From Clavelina lepadiformis (Eukaryota; Chordata; Ascidiacea; Aplousobranchia; Clavelinidae), in the NCBI RefSeq assembly GCF_947623445.1, contig NC_135243.1:14510501-14574500 (forward strand): a DNA stretch of 64,000 bases, given 5' to 3'. Both the position numbers and the translations under genes were made by a program. The notes below the pieces were generated by a model. The model made no database searches. It had not been told where the DNA came from and saw only the letters and a list, made by a program, of their open reading frames with translations. This document shows, piece after piece, positions 13,731 to 24,174 of this stretch (the first letter of the stretch is position 1; every line of letters begins with the position of its first letter).

Positions 13731-14876
13731 GCTTACAACACCCGGTATTACCAGGCAATCACACATCCAAGTACTAACCGGGCCCGAGGTTGCTTAACTT
13801 CCGAGATCGAACGAGATCGGGTCTATTCAACCTGGTATGGTCGTAGGCGATTTCAAATGAAAGAAAAAAGGCCTTTTCAAATCTAATTCCATTGCATAGC
13901 AAATTCAAAAAAGCAAATAGTTGCTAAAAATTTAGTTGAAATATACAGCATGACTAAAATGCTTACAGCACCCGGTATTCCCAGGCGGTCACCCATCCAA
14001 GTACTAACCGTGCCCGAAGTTGCTTAACTTCCGAGATCAGACGTGATCGGGTCTACTCAACCTGGTATGGTAGTAGGTGATTTCAAAAGAATTAAAATGG
14101 CGTTTTTAATTCTAATTCGATTGCATAGGAAATTCAAAATCGCAAACAGATGTTATAAAATTAATTGAAATATACAGCATGACTAAAATGCTTACAACAC
14201 CCGGTATTCCCAGGCGGTCACCCATCCAAGTACTAACCGGGCCCGAGGTTGCTTAACTTCCGAGATCGAACGAGATCGGGTCTACTCAACCTGGTATGGT
14301 CGTAGGTGATTTCAAATGAAAGAAAATGGCCTTTTCAATTATAATTCGATTTCATAAGAAATTCAAAAAGGCAAACAGATGTTATAAATTTAATTGAAGT
14401 ATACAGCATGACTAAAACGCTTACAAAACCCGGTATTCCAAGGCGGTCACCCATCCAAGTACTAACCGGGCCCGAGGTTGCTTAATTTCCGAGATCGAAC
14501 GAGATCGGGTCTACTCAACCTGGTATGGTCGTAGGCGATTTCAAAAAAAAGAAAATGGCCTTTTCAATTCTAATTCGATTGCATAGGAAATTCAAAAAAG
14601 CAAATAGTTGCTAAAAATTTAATCGAAATATACAGCATGACTAAAATGCTTACAGCACCCACTATTCCCAGGCGATCACCCATCCAAGTACTAACCGGGC
14701 CCGAGGTTGCTTAATTTCCGAGATCGAACGAGATCGGGTCTACTCAACCTGGTATGGTCGTAGGCGATTTCAAAAAAAAGAAAATGGTCTTTCCAATTCT
14801 AATCCGATTGCATAGGAAATTCAAAATAGAAAATAGTTATTATAAATTTGATTGAAATATACAGCATGACTAAAAT

Positions 14877-14994
14877 GCTTACAACACCCTGTATTCCCAG
14901 GCGGTCACCCATCCAAGTACTAACCGGGTCCGAGGTTGCTTAACTTCCAAGATCAAACGAGATCGGGTCTACTCAACCTGGTATGGTCGTAGGC
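14877..14994 (-). rRNA. Chimeric 5S rRNA gene copy
   Basis: The 3' half has the cctgtattcc and ccgggtccgagg marks that elsewhere go with the short CC-to-TA form, as at 12836. The 5' half has the full-length ttccaagatcaaacg marks of a different subfamily, as at 3560. The switch falls in the middle of the gene. A crossover or conversion joint inside the 5S gene explains it best. Confidence 0.8.
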
Positions 14995-15538
14995 GATTTC
15001 AAATGAAAGAAAATGGCTTTTTCAATTATAATTCGATTGCATAGGACATTCAAAAAATCAAATAGTTGCTATAAATTTGATTGAAAGATACAGCATGACT
15101 AAAATGCTTACAACACCCGGTATTACCAGGCAATCACACATCCAAGTACTAACCGGGCCCGAGGTTGCTTAACTTCCGAGATCGAACGAGATCGGGACTA
15201 CTCAACCTGATATGGTCGTAGGCAATTTAAAATGAAAGAAAAAGGCTTTTTCAATTCTAATTCGATTGCATAGGAAATTGAAAAACGCAAATAGTTGCTA
15301 TAATTTTAATTGACATATACAGCATGACTAAAATGCTTACAACACCCGGTATTCCCAGGCGGTCACCCATCCAAGTACTAACCGGGCCCGAGATTGCTTA
15401 ACTTCCGATATCGGGTCTACTCAACCTGGTATGGTCGTAGGCGATTTCAAATCAAAGAAAATGGCTTTTTTAATTAAAATTCGTTTGCATAGGAAATTCA
15501 AAATCACAAACAGTTGCTATATATTTATTTGAAGTATA

Positions 15539-15556
15539 CAGCATGACTAAAATGCT
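15539..15556 (-). terminator. Pol III terminator T4 in a small hairpin (representative unit)
   Basis: On the minus strand the 3' end of the gene runs GTAAGCATTTTAGTCATGCTG. The T4 run begins 2 nt after the last gene base. AGCAT and ATGCT form a perfect 5-bp inverted repeat around a 7-nt loop that contains most of the T run. The stem includes the last three gene bases. Most units keep both the T4 and the repeat. The T4 role follows from known Pol III biology; a role for the hairpin is inferred. Confidence 0.75.
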
Positions 15557-15671
15557 TACAACACCCGGTATTCCCAGGCGGTCACCCATCCAAGTACTAA
15601 CCGGGCCCGAGGTTGCTTAACTTCCGAGATCGAACGAGATCGGGTCTACTCAACCTGGTATGGTCGTAGGC
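15554..15671 (-). rRNA. 5S rRNA gene, exact array consensus
   Basis: 118-nt copy with no departure from the window consensus, and the leftmost of 11 such copies. Expected elements are present in order: helix I 5' strand GCCTACGAC, helix II CCAGGTTG pairing with CAACCTCGG (one bulged C), full arm III with GATCTCG twice, A-box region GTTAAGCAACCTCGG at nt 51-65, C-box region TGGATGGGTGACCGCC at about nt 80-95, and 3' end GTTGTAAGC. The only irregularity is one C-A mismatch at the third pair of helix I, which all copies share. T4 terminator present. Among the best candidates for a working gene. Confidence 0.93.
15575..15622 (-). promoter_or_regulatory. Internal control region of 5S gene (representative unit)
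   Basis: By alignment to the known animal 5S internal promoter: the A box is about nt 50-64 (15608-15622), the intermediate element about nt 67-72 (15600-15605) and the C box about nt 80-97 (15575-15592). These bind TFIIIA in animals. The same positions, counted from each gene's high coordinate, apply to all full-length copies. The boundaries come from family knowledge. Confidence 0.75.
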
Positions 15672-15782
15672 AATTTTAAAAGAAAGAAAATGGCCTTTTC
15701 AATTCTAATTCGATTGCATAGGAAATTCAAAAAAGCAAATATTTGCTAAAAATTTAATCGAAATATACAGCATGACTAAAAT
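15672..15782. other. Representative intergenic spacer, 111 bp
   Basis: An A+T-rich spacer with no coding potential. From the 5' end of the gene outward it holds a purine-rich stretch (aaaagaaagaaaatgg on the plus strand), a conserved core around attcgattgcataggaaa, a variable a-rich part, and tatacagcatgac next to the terminator of the neighbouring unit. No TATA box is evident at -25 to -30 on the minus strand. Every other gap between genes in the window is a spacer of this family. Confidence 0.85.
15708..15728 (-). promoter_or_regulatory. Conserved spacer core, about -37 to -57 from gene start (candidate element)
   Basis: The stretch around attcgattgcatagg and the following aaattc is the best-kept part of the spacer in all subfamilies, with few changes (one subfamily has cgtttgcat). 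It sits at a fixed distance upstream of the transcription start on the minus strand. It contains TATGCAA, which resembles part of an octamer motif. Function is inferred only from conservation and position. Confidence 0.4.
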
Positions 15783-16011
15783 GCTTACAGCACCCACTAT
15801 TCCCAGGCGATCACCCATCCAAGTACTAACCGGGCCCGAGGTTGCTTAACTTCGGAGAACAAACGATATCGGGTCTACTCAACCTGGTATAGTCGTAGGC
15901 GATTTCAAATGAAAGAAAATGGTCTTTCCAATTCTAATTCGATTGCATAGGAAATTCAAAAAAGAAAACAGTTGCTATAAGTTTAATTGAAATATACAGC
16001 ATGACTAAAAT

Positions 16012-16129
16012 GCTTACAACACCCGGTATTTCCAGGCGGTCACCCATCCAAGTACTAACCGGGCCCGAGGATGCTTTATTTCCGAGATCGAACGAGATCG
16101 GGTCTACTCAAACTGGTATGGTCGTAGGC
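16012..16129 (-). rRNA. 5S rRNA gene variant (gaggatgctttatttcc)
   Basis: Full length, with changes in the A-box region: on the plus strand gaggatgctttatttcc replaces gaggttgcttaacttcc, altering the GTTAAGC core to ATAAAGC. Copies at 39348 and 42066 share it. A weakened internal promoter is a fair inference. Confidence 0.82.
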
Positions 16130-16240
16130 AATTTCAAAAGAAAGAAAATGGCCTTTTCAATTCTAATTCGATTGCATAGGAAATTAAAAAAAGCAAATAG
16201 TTGCGAAAAATTTAATCGAAATATACAGCATGACTAAAAT

Positions 16241-16358
16241 GCTTACAGCACCCACTATTCCCAGGCGATCACCCATCCAAGTACTAACCGGGCCCGAGGT
16301 TGCTTGACTTCCGAGATCGAACGTAATCAAGTCTGCTCAACCTGGTATGGTCGTAGGC
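16241..16358 (-). rRNA. 5S rRNA gene variant with altered arm III
   Basis: Full length. Arm III on the plus strand reads cgaacgtaatcaagtctgctc instead of cgaacgagatcgggtctactc, so several stem bases have changed together. Related copies are at 35495, 39577, 39806 and, with cgaaatcaagtctgctc, at 43200, 46800, 47934, 56980 and 61290. Confidence 0.82.
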
Positions 16359-16469
16359 GATTTCAAATGAAAGAAAAAGGCCGTTTCAAATCTATTTCGA
16401 TTGCATAGGAAATTCAAAAATTCAAATAGTTGCTGTAATTTTAATTGACATATACAGCATGACTAAAAT

Positions 16470-18052
16470 GCTTACAACACCCGGTATTCCCAGGCGGTCA
16501 CCCATCCAAGTACTAACCGGGCCCGAGATTGCTTAACTTCCGAGATCGGGTCTACTCAACCTGGTATGGTCGTAGACGATTTCAAATGAAAGAAAATGGC
16601 TTTTTCAATTATAATTCGTTTGCATAGGAAATTCAAAATCACAAACAGTTGCTATATATTTATTTGAAATATACAGCATGATTAAATTGCTTACAACACC
16701 CGGTATTCCCAGGCGGTCACCCATCCAAGTACTAACCGGGCCCGAGGTTGCTTAACTTCCGAGATCGAACGAGATCGGGTCTACTCAACCTGGTATGGTG
16801 GTAGGCAATTTCAAATGAAAGAAAATGACTTTTTCAATTATAATTCGATTGCATAGGAAATTCAAAAACGCAAATAGTTGCTATAATTTTAATTGACATA
16901 TACAGCATGACTAAAATGCTTACAACACCCGGTATTCCCAGGCGGTCACCCATCCAAGTACTAACCGGGCCCGAGGTTGCTTAACTTCCGAGATCGGGTC
17001 TACTCAACATGGTATGGTCGTAGGCGATTTCAAATGAAAGAAAATGGCTTTTTTAATTATAATTCGTTTGCATAGGAAATTCAAAATCACAAACAGTTGC
17101 TATATATTTAATTGAAATATACAGCATGACTAAAATGCTTACAACACCCGGTATTCCCAGGCGGTCACCCATCCAAGTACTAACCGGGCCCGAGGTTGCT
17201 TAACTTCCGAGATCAAACGAGATCGGGTCTACTCAACCTGGTATGGTCGTAGGCGATTTCAAATGAAAGAAAATGGCTTTTTCAATTATAATTCGATTGC
17301 ATAGGACATTCAAAAAATCAAATAGTTGCTATAAATTTGATTGAAAGATACAGCATGACTAAAATGCTTACAACACCCGGTATTACCAGGCAATCACACA
17401 TCCAAGTACTAAACGGGCCCGAGGTTGCTTAACTTCCGAGATCGAACGAGATCAGGTCTACTCAACCTGGTATGGTCGTAGGCGATTTCAAATGAAAGAA
17501 AAAGGCCGTATCAAATCTAATTCCATTGCATAGCAAATTCAAAAAAGCAAAAAGTTGCTAAAATATTAGTTGAAATATACAGCATGACTAAAATGCTTAC
17601 AGCACCCGGTATTCCCAGGCGGTCACCCATCCAAGTACTAACCGTGCCCGAGGTTGCTTAACTTCCGAGATCGAACAAGATCGGGTCTACTCAACCTGGT
17701 ATGGTCGTAGGCAATTTCAAACGAAAGAAAATGGCGTTTTCAATTCTAATTCGATTGCATAGGAAATTCAAAAAAGCAAATAGTTGCTAAAAATTGAATC
17801 GAAATATACAGCATGACTAAAATGCTTACAGCATCCACTATTCCCAGGCGAGCACCCATCCAAGTACTAACAGAACCCGAGGTTGCTTAACTTCCGAGAT
17901 CGAACGAGATCGGGTCTACTCAACCTGGTATGGTCGTAGGCAATTTCAAAAGAAATAAAATGGCAATTTCAATTCTAATTCGATTTCATAGGAAATTCAA
18001 AAACACAAATAGTTGCTATACAATTAATTGAAATATACAGCATGTCTAAAAT
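16470..18052 (-). repeat. Array block 7: 7 5S units
   Basis: Gene low coordinates: 16470s, 16689, 16918s, 17137, 17366, 17595, 17824. The first six match 35724-36849 at offset 19254. At 36.9-37.3 kb the other copy has one more unit, after which the offset is 19483. The gene at 16470 has a gtagac 5' end, also seen at 35724 and 40931. Confidence 0.92.
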
Positions 18053-21000
18053 GCTTATCGCACCCGGTATTCCCAGGCGGTCACCCATCCAAGTACTAAC
18101 CGGGCTCGAGGTTGCTTAACTTCCGAGATCGAACGAGATCGGGTCTACTCAACCTGGTATGGTCGTAGGTGATTTCAAATGAAAGAAAATGGCCTTTTCA
18201 ATTATAATTCGATTTCATAAGAAATTCAAAAAGGCAAACAGATGTTATAAATTTAATTGAAGTATACAGCATGACTAAAATGCTTACAAAACCCGGTATT
18301 CCCAGGCGGTCACCCATCCAAGTACTAACCGGGCCCGAGGTTGCTTAATTTCCGAGATCGAACGAGATCGGGTCTACTCAACCTGGTATGGTCGTAGGCA
18401 ATTTCAAAAGAAAGAAAATGGCCTTTTCAATTCTAATTCGATTGCATAGGAAATTCAAAAAAGCAAATAGTTGCTAAAAATTTAATCGAAATATACAGCA
18501 TGACTAAAATGCTTACAGCACTCACTATTCCCAGGCGATCACCCATCCAAGTACTAACGGGGCCCGAGGTTGCTTAACTTCCGAGATCGAACGAGATCGG
18601 GTCTACTCAACCTGGTATGGTCGTAGGCGATTGCATATGAAAGAAAATGGTCTTTCCAATTCTAATCCGATTGCATAGGAAATTCAAAATAGAAAATAGT
18701 TGTTATAAATTTGATTGAAATATACAGCATGACTAAAATGCTTACAACACCCTGTATTCCCAGGCGGTCACTCATCCAAGTACTAACCGGGTCCGAGGTT
18801 TCTTAAATTCCCAGATCGTATCTACTTAACCTGGTATGGTCGAAGGTGGGTTCAAATGAAAGAAAATGGCTTTTTCAATTACAATTCGATTGCATAGGAA
18901 ATTCAAAAAACAAATAGTTGCTATAAATTTAATTGAAATATACAGCATGACTAAAATGCTTACAACACCCTGTATTCCTAGGCGGTCACCCATCCAAGTA
19001 CTAACCGGGCCCGAGGTTGCTTAACTTCCGAGATCGAACGAGATCGGGTCTACTCAACCTGATATGGTCGTAGGCAATTTAAAATGAAAGAAAAAGGCTT
19101 TTTCAATTCTAATTCGATTGCATAGGAAATTCAAAAACGCAAATAGTTGCTATAATTTTAATTGACATATACAGCATGACTAAAATGCTTACAACAACCG
19201 GTATTCCCAGGCGGTCACCCATCCAAGTACTAACCGGGCCCGAGATTGCTTAACTTCCGATATCGGGTCTACTCAACCTGGTATGGTCGTAGGCGATTTC
19301 AAATGAAAGAAAATGGCTTTTTTAATTAAAATTCGTTTGCATAGGAAATTCAAAATCACAAACAGTTGCTATATATTTATTTGAAGTATACAGCATGACT
19401 AAAATGCTTACAACACCCGGTATTCCCAGGCGGTCACCCATCCAAGTACTAACCGGGCCCGAGGTTGCTTAACTTCCGAGATCGAACGAGATCGGGACTA
19501 CTCAACCTGGTATGGTCGTAGGCAATTTCAAAAGAAAGAAAATGGCCTTTTCAATTCTAATTCGATTGCATAGGAAATTCAAAAAAGCAAATATTTGCTA
19601 AAAATTTAATCGAAATATACAGCATGACTAAAATGCTTACCACACCCGGTATTCCCAGGCGGTCACCCATCCAAGTACTAACCGGGCCCGAGGTTGCTTA
19701 ACTTCCGAGATCGAACGAGATCGGGTCTACTCAACCTGGTATGGTGGTAGGCAATTTCAAATGAAAGAAAATGACTTTTTCAATTATAATTCGATTGCAT
19801 AGGAAATTCAAAAACGCAAATAGTTGCTATAATTTTAATTGACATATACAGCATGACTAAAATGCTTACAACACCCGGTATTCCCAGGCGGGCACCCATC
19901 CAAGTACTAACCGGGCCCGAGGTTGCTTAACTTCAGAGATCGGGTCTACTCAACCTGGTATGGTCGTAGGCGATTTCAAATGAAAGAAAATGGCTTTTTT
20001 AATTATAATTCGTTTGCATAGGAAATTCAAAATCACAAACAGTTGCTATATATTTAATTGAAATATACAGCATGACTAAATTGCTTACAACACCCGGTAT
20101 TCCCAGGCGGTCACCCATCCAAGTACTAACCGGGCCCGAGGTTGCTTAACTTCCAAGATCAAACGAGATCGGGTCTACTCAACCTGGTATGGTCGTAGGC
20201 GATTTCAAATGAAAGAAAATGGCTTTTTCAATTATAATTCGATTGCATAGGACATTCAAAAAATCAAATAGTTGCTATAAATTTGATTGAAAGATACAGC
20301 ATGACTAAAATGCTTACAACACCCGGTATTACCAGGCAATCACACATCCAAGTACTAACCGGGCCCGAGGTTGCTTAACTTCCGAGATCGAACGAGATCG
20401 GGTCTACTCAACCTGGTATGGTCGTAGGCGATTTCAAATGAAAGAAAATGGCCCTTTCAATTCTAATTCGATTGCATAGCAATTTCAAAAAAGCAAATAG
20501 TTGCTAAAAATTTAATTGAAATATACAGCATGACTAAAATGCTTACAGCACCCGGTATTCCCAGGCGGTCACCCATCCAAGTACTAACCGGGCCCGAAGT
20601 TGCTTAACTTCCGAGATCAGACGAGATCGGGTCTACTCAACCTGGTATGGTAGTAGGTGATTTCAAAAGAAAGAAAATGGCGTTTTCAATTCTAATTCGA
20701 GTGCATAGGAAATTCAAAATCGCAAACAGATGTTATAAATTTAATTGAAATATACAGCATGACTAAAATGCTTACAACACCCGGTATTCCCAGGCGGTCA
20801 CCCATCCAAATACTAACCGGGCCCGAGGTTGCTTAACTTCCGAGATCGAACGAGATCGGGTCTACTCAACCTGGTATGGTGGTAGGCAATTTCAAATGAA
20901 AGAAAATGATTTTTTCAATTATAATTCGATTGCATAGGAAATTCAAAAACGCAAAGAGTTGCTATAATTTTAATTGACATATACAGCATGACTAAAATGC

Positions 21001-24000
21001 TTACAACACCCGGTATTCCTAGGCGGTAACCCATCCAAGTACTAACCGGGCCCGAGGTTGCTTAACTTCCGAGATCGGGTCTACTCAACCTGGTATGGTC
21101 GTAGGCGATTTCAAATGAAAGAAAATGGCTTTTTTAATTATAATTCGTTTGCATAGGAAATTCAAAATCACAAACAGTTGCTATATATTTAATTGAAATA
21201 TACAGCATGACTAAATTGCTTACAACACCCGGTATTCCCAGGCGGTCACCCATCCAAGTACTAACCGGGCCCGAGGTTGCTTAACTTCCAAGATCAAACG
21301 AGATCGGGTCTACTCAACCTGGTATGGTCGTAGGCGATTTCAAATGAAAAAAAATGGCTTTTTCAATTATAATTCGATTGCATAGGACATTCAAAAAATC
21401 AAATAGTTGCTATAAATTTGATTGAAAGATACAGCATGACTAAAATGCTTACAACACCCGGTATTACCAGGCAATCACACATCCAAGTACTAACCGGGCC
21501 CGAGATTGCTTAACTTCCGAGATCGGGTCTACTCAACCTGGTATGGTCGTAGGCGATTTCAAATGAAAGAAAATTGCTTTTTTAATTATAATTCGTTTGC
21601 ATAGGAAATTCAAAATCACAAACAGTTGCTATATATTTATTTGAAATATACAGCATGATTAAATTGCTTACCACACCCGGTATTCCCAGGCGGTCACCCA
21701 TCCAAGTACTAACCGGGCCCGAGGTTGCTTAACTTCCGAGATCGAACGAGATCGGGTCTACTCAACCTGGTATGGTGGTAGGCAATTTCAAATGAAAGAA
21801 AATGACTTTTTCAATTCTAATTTGATTGCATAGGAAATTCAAAAACGCAAATAGTTGCTATAATTTTAATTGAAATATACAGCATGACTAAAATGCTTAC
21901 AACACCCGGTATTCCCAGGCGGTCACCCATCCAAGTACTAACCGGGCCCGAGGTTGCTTAACTTCCGAGATCAAACGAGATCGGGTCTACTCAACCTGGT
22001 ATGGTCGTAGGCGATTTCAAATGAAAGAAAATGTCTTTTTCAATTATAATTCGATTGCATAGGACATTCAAAAAATCAAATAGTTGCTATAAATTTGATT
22101 GAAAGATACAGCATGACTAAAATGCTTACAACACCCGGTATTACCAGGCAATCACACATCCAAGTACTAACCGGGCCCGAGGTTGCTTAACTTCCGAGAT
22201 CGAACGAGATCGGGTCTACTCAACCTGGTATGGTCGTAGGCGATTTCAAATGAAAGAAAAAAGGCCTTTTCAAATCTAATTCCAATGCATAGCAAATTCA
22301 AAAAAGCAAATAGTTGCTAAAAATTTAGTTGAAATATACAGCATGACTAAAATGCTTACAGCACCCGGTATTCCCAGGCGGTCACCCATCCAAGTACTAA
22401 CCGTGCCCGAAGTTGCTTAACTTCCGAGATCAGACGAGATCGGGTCTACTCAACCTGGTATGGTAGTAGGTGATTTCAAAAGAATTAAAATGGCGTTTTT
22501 AATTCTAATTCGATTGCATAGGAAATTCAAAATCGCAAACAGATGTTATAAATTTAATTGAAATATACAGCATGACTAAAATGCTTACAACACCCGGTAT
22601 TCCCAGGCGGTCACCCATCCAAGTACTAACCGGGCCCGAGGTTGCTTAACTTCCGAGATCGAACGAAATCGGGTCTACTCAACCTGGTATGGTCGTAGGC
22701 AATTTCAAAAGAAAGAAAATGGTCTTTCCACTTCTAATTCGATTGCATAGGAAATTCAAAAAAGCAAATAGTTGTTAAAAATTTGATTGAAATATACAGC
22801 ATGACTAAAATGCTTACAACACCCGGTATTACCAGGCAAACACACATCCAAGTACTAACCGGGCCCGAGGTTGCTTAACTTTCGAGATCGAACGAGATCG
22901 GGTCTACTCAACCTGGTATGGTCGTAGGCAATTTCAAAAGAAAGAAAATGGCGTTTTCAATTCTAATTCGATTGCATAGGAAATTCAAAAAAGCAAATAG
23001 TTGCTAAAAATTGAATCGAAATATACAGCATGACTAAAATGCTTACAGCATCCACTATTCCCAGGCGAGCACCCATCCAAGTACTAACAGAACCCGAGGT
23101 TGCTTAACTTCGGAGATCGAACGAGATCGGGTCTACTCAACCTGGTATGGTCGTAGGCAATTTCAAAAGAAATAAAATGGCAATTTCAATTCTAATTCGA
23201 TTTCATAGGAAATTCAAAAACGCAAATAGTTGCTATAAATTTAATTGAAATATACAGCATGTCTAAAATGCTTATCGCACCCGGTATTCCCAGGCGGTCA
23301 CCCATCCAAGTACTAACCGGGCTCGAGGTTGCTTAACTTCCGAGATCGAACGAGATCGGGTCTACTCAACCTGGTATGGTCGTAGGTGATTTCAAATGAA
23401 AGAAAATGGCCTTTTCAATTATAATTCGATTTCATAAGAAATTCAAAAAGGCAAACAGATGTTATAAATTTAATTGAAGTATACAGCATGACTAAAATGC
23501 TTACAAAACCCGGTATTCCCAGGCGGTCACCCATCCAAGTACTAACCGGGCCCGAGGTTGCTTCATTTCCGAGATCGAACGAGATCGGGTCTACTCAACC
23601 TGGTATGGTCGTAGGCAATTTCAAAAGAAAGAAAATGGCCTTTTCAATTCTAATTCGATTGCATAGGAAATTCAAAAAAGCAAATAGTTGCTAAAAATTT
23701 AATCGAAATATACAGCATGACTAAAATGCTTACAGCACCCACTATTCCCAGGCGATCACCCATCCAAGTACTAACCGGGCCCGAGGTTGCTTAACTTCCG
23801 AGATCGAACGAGATCGGGTCTACTCAACCTGGTATGGTCGTAGGCGATTGCATATGAAAGAAACGGGTCTTTCCAATTCTAATCCGATTGCATAGGAAAT
23901 TCAAAATAGAAAATAGTTGTTATAAATTTGATTGAAATATACAGCATGACTAAAATGCTTACAACACCCTGTATTCCCAGGCGGTCACTCATCCAAGTAC

Positions 24001-24174
24001 TAACCGGGTCCGAGGTTGCTTAACTTCCGAGATCGTATCTACTCAACCTGGTATGGTCGAAGGTGGGTTCAAATGAAAGAAAATGGCTTTTTCAATTAAA
24101 ATTCGATTGCATAGGAAATTCAAAAAGCAAACAGTTGCTATAAATTTAATTGAAATATACAGCATGACTAAAAT
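18053..24174 (-). repeat. Array block 8: 27 5S units (large higher-order repeat, copy A)
   Basis: Gene low coordinates: 18053, 18282, 18511, 18740s, 18958, 19187s, 19406, 19635, 19864s, 20083, 20312, 20541, 20770, 20999s, 21218, 21447s, 21666, 21895, 22124, 22354, 22583, 22812, 23041, 23270, 23499, 23728, 23957s. The run matches 27331-33902, with offset 9278 up to 20312, 10174 from 20312 to 21447, and 9946 from 22124. So it is one block of about 6 kb in which whole units differ. Confidence 0.93.

Larger units (their letters stand above)
13731..16469 (-). repeat. Array block 6: 12 5S units (higher-order repeat copy B and onward)
   Basis: Gene low coordinates: 13731, 13961, 14190, 14419, 14648, 14877, 15106, 15335s, 15554, 15783, 16012, 16241. 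The first six copy block 5. 15106 has no counterpart there; 15335 and 15554 match 13283 and 13502. The trio 15783-16241 recurs at 39119-39577 and, in part, 41837-42295. Confidence 0.92.

Noticed and set aside
15672-15782. TATA-type upstream promoter in the spacer
   Set aside because: The tatattt-like stretch lies about 95 bp upstream of the gene, next to the neighbouring unit's terminator, and not at -25 to -30.
16001-16237. 78-codon plus-strand reading frame, with relatives at 39337-39573 and 42055-42291
   Set aside because: It runs antisense through one 5S gene and spacer. It is open only where a few variant bases remove stops (gatgctttatttcc form). The unit of 229 bp is not a multiple of three, and there is no protein-like conservation.
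23488-23694. 68-codon plus-strand reading frame, repeated at 27549-27755 and 33433-33639
   Set aside because: Antisense shadow of a 5S gene. It is open because these three units have cttcatttcc where others have cttaatttcc. Identity among the three follows from block duplication.
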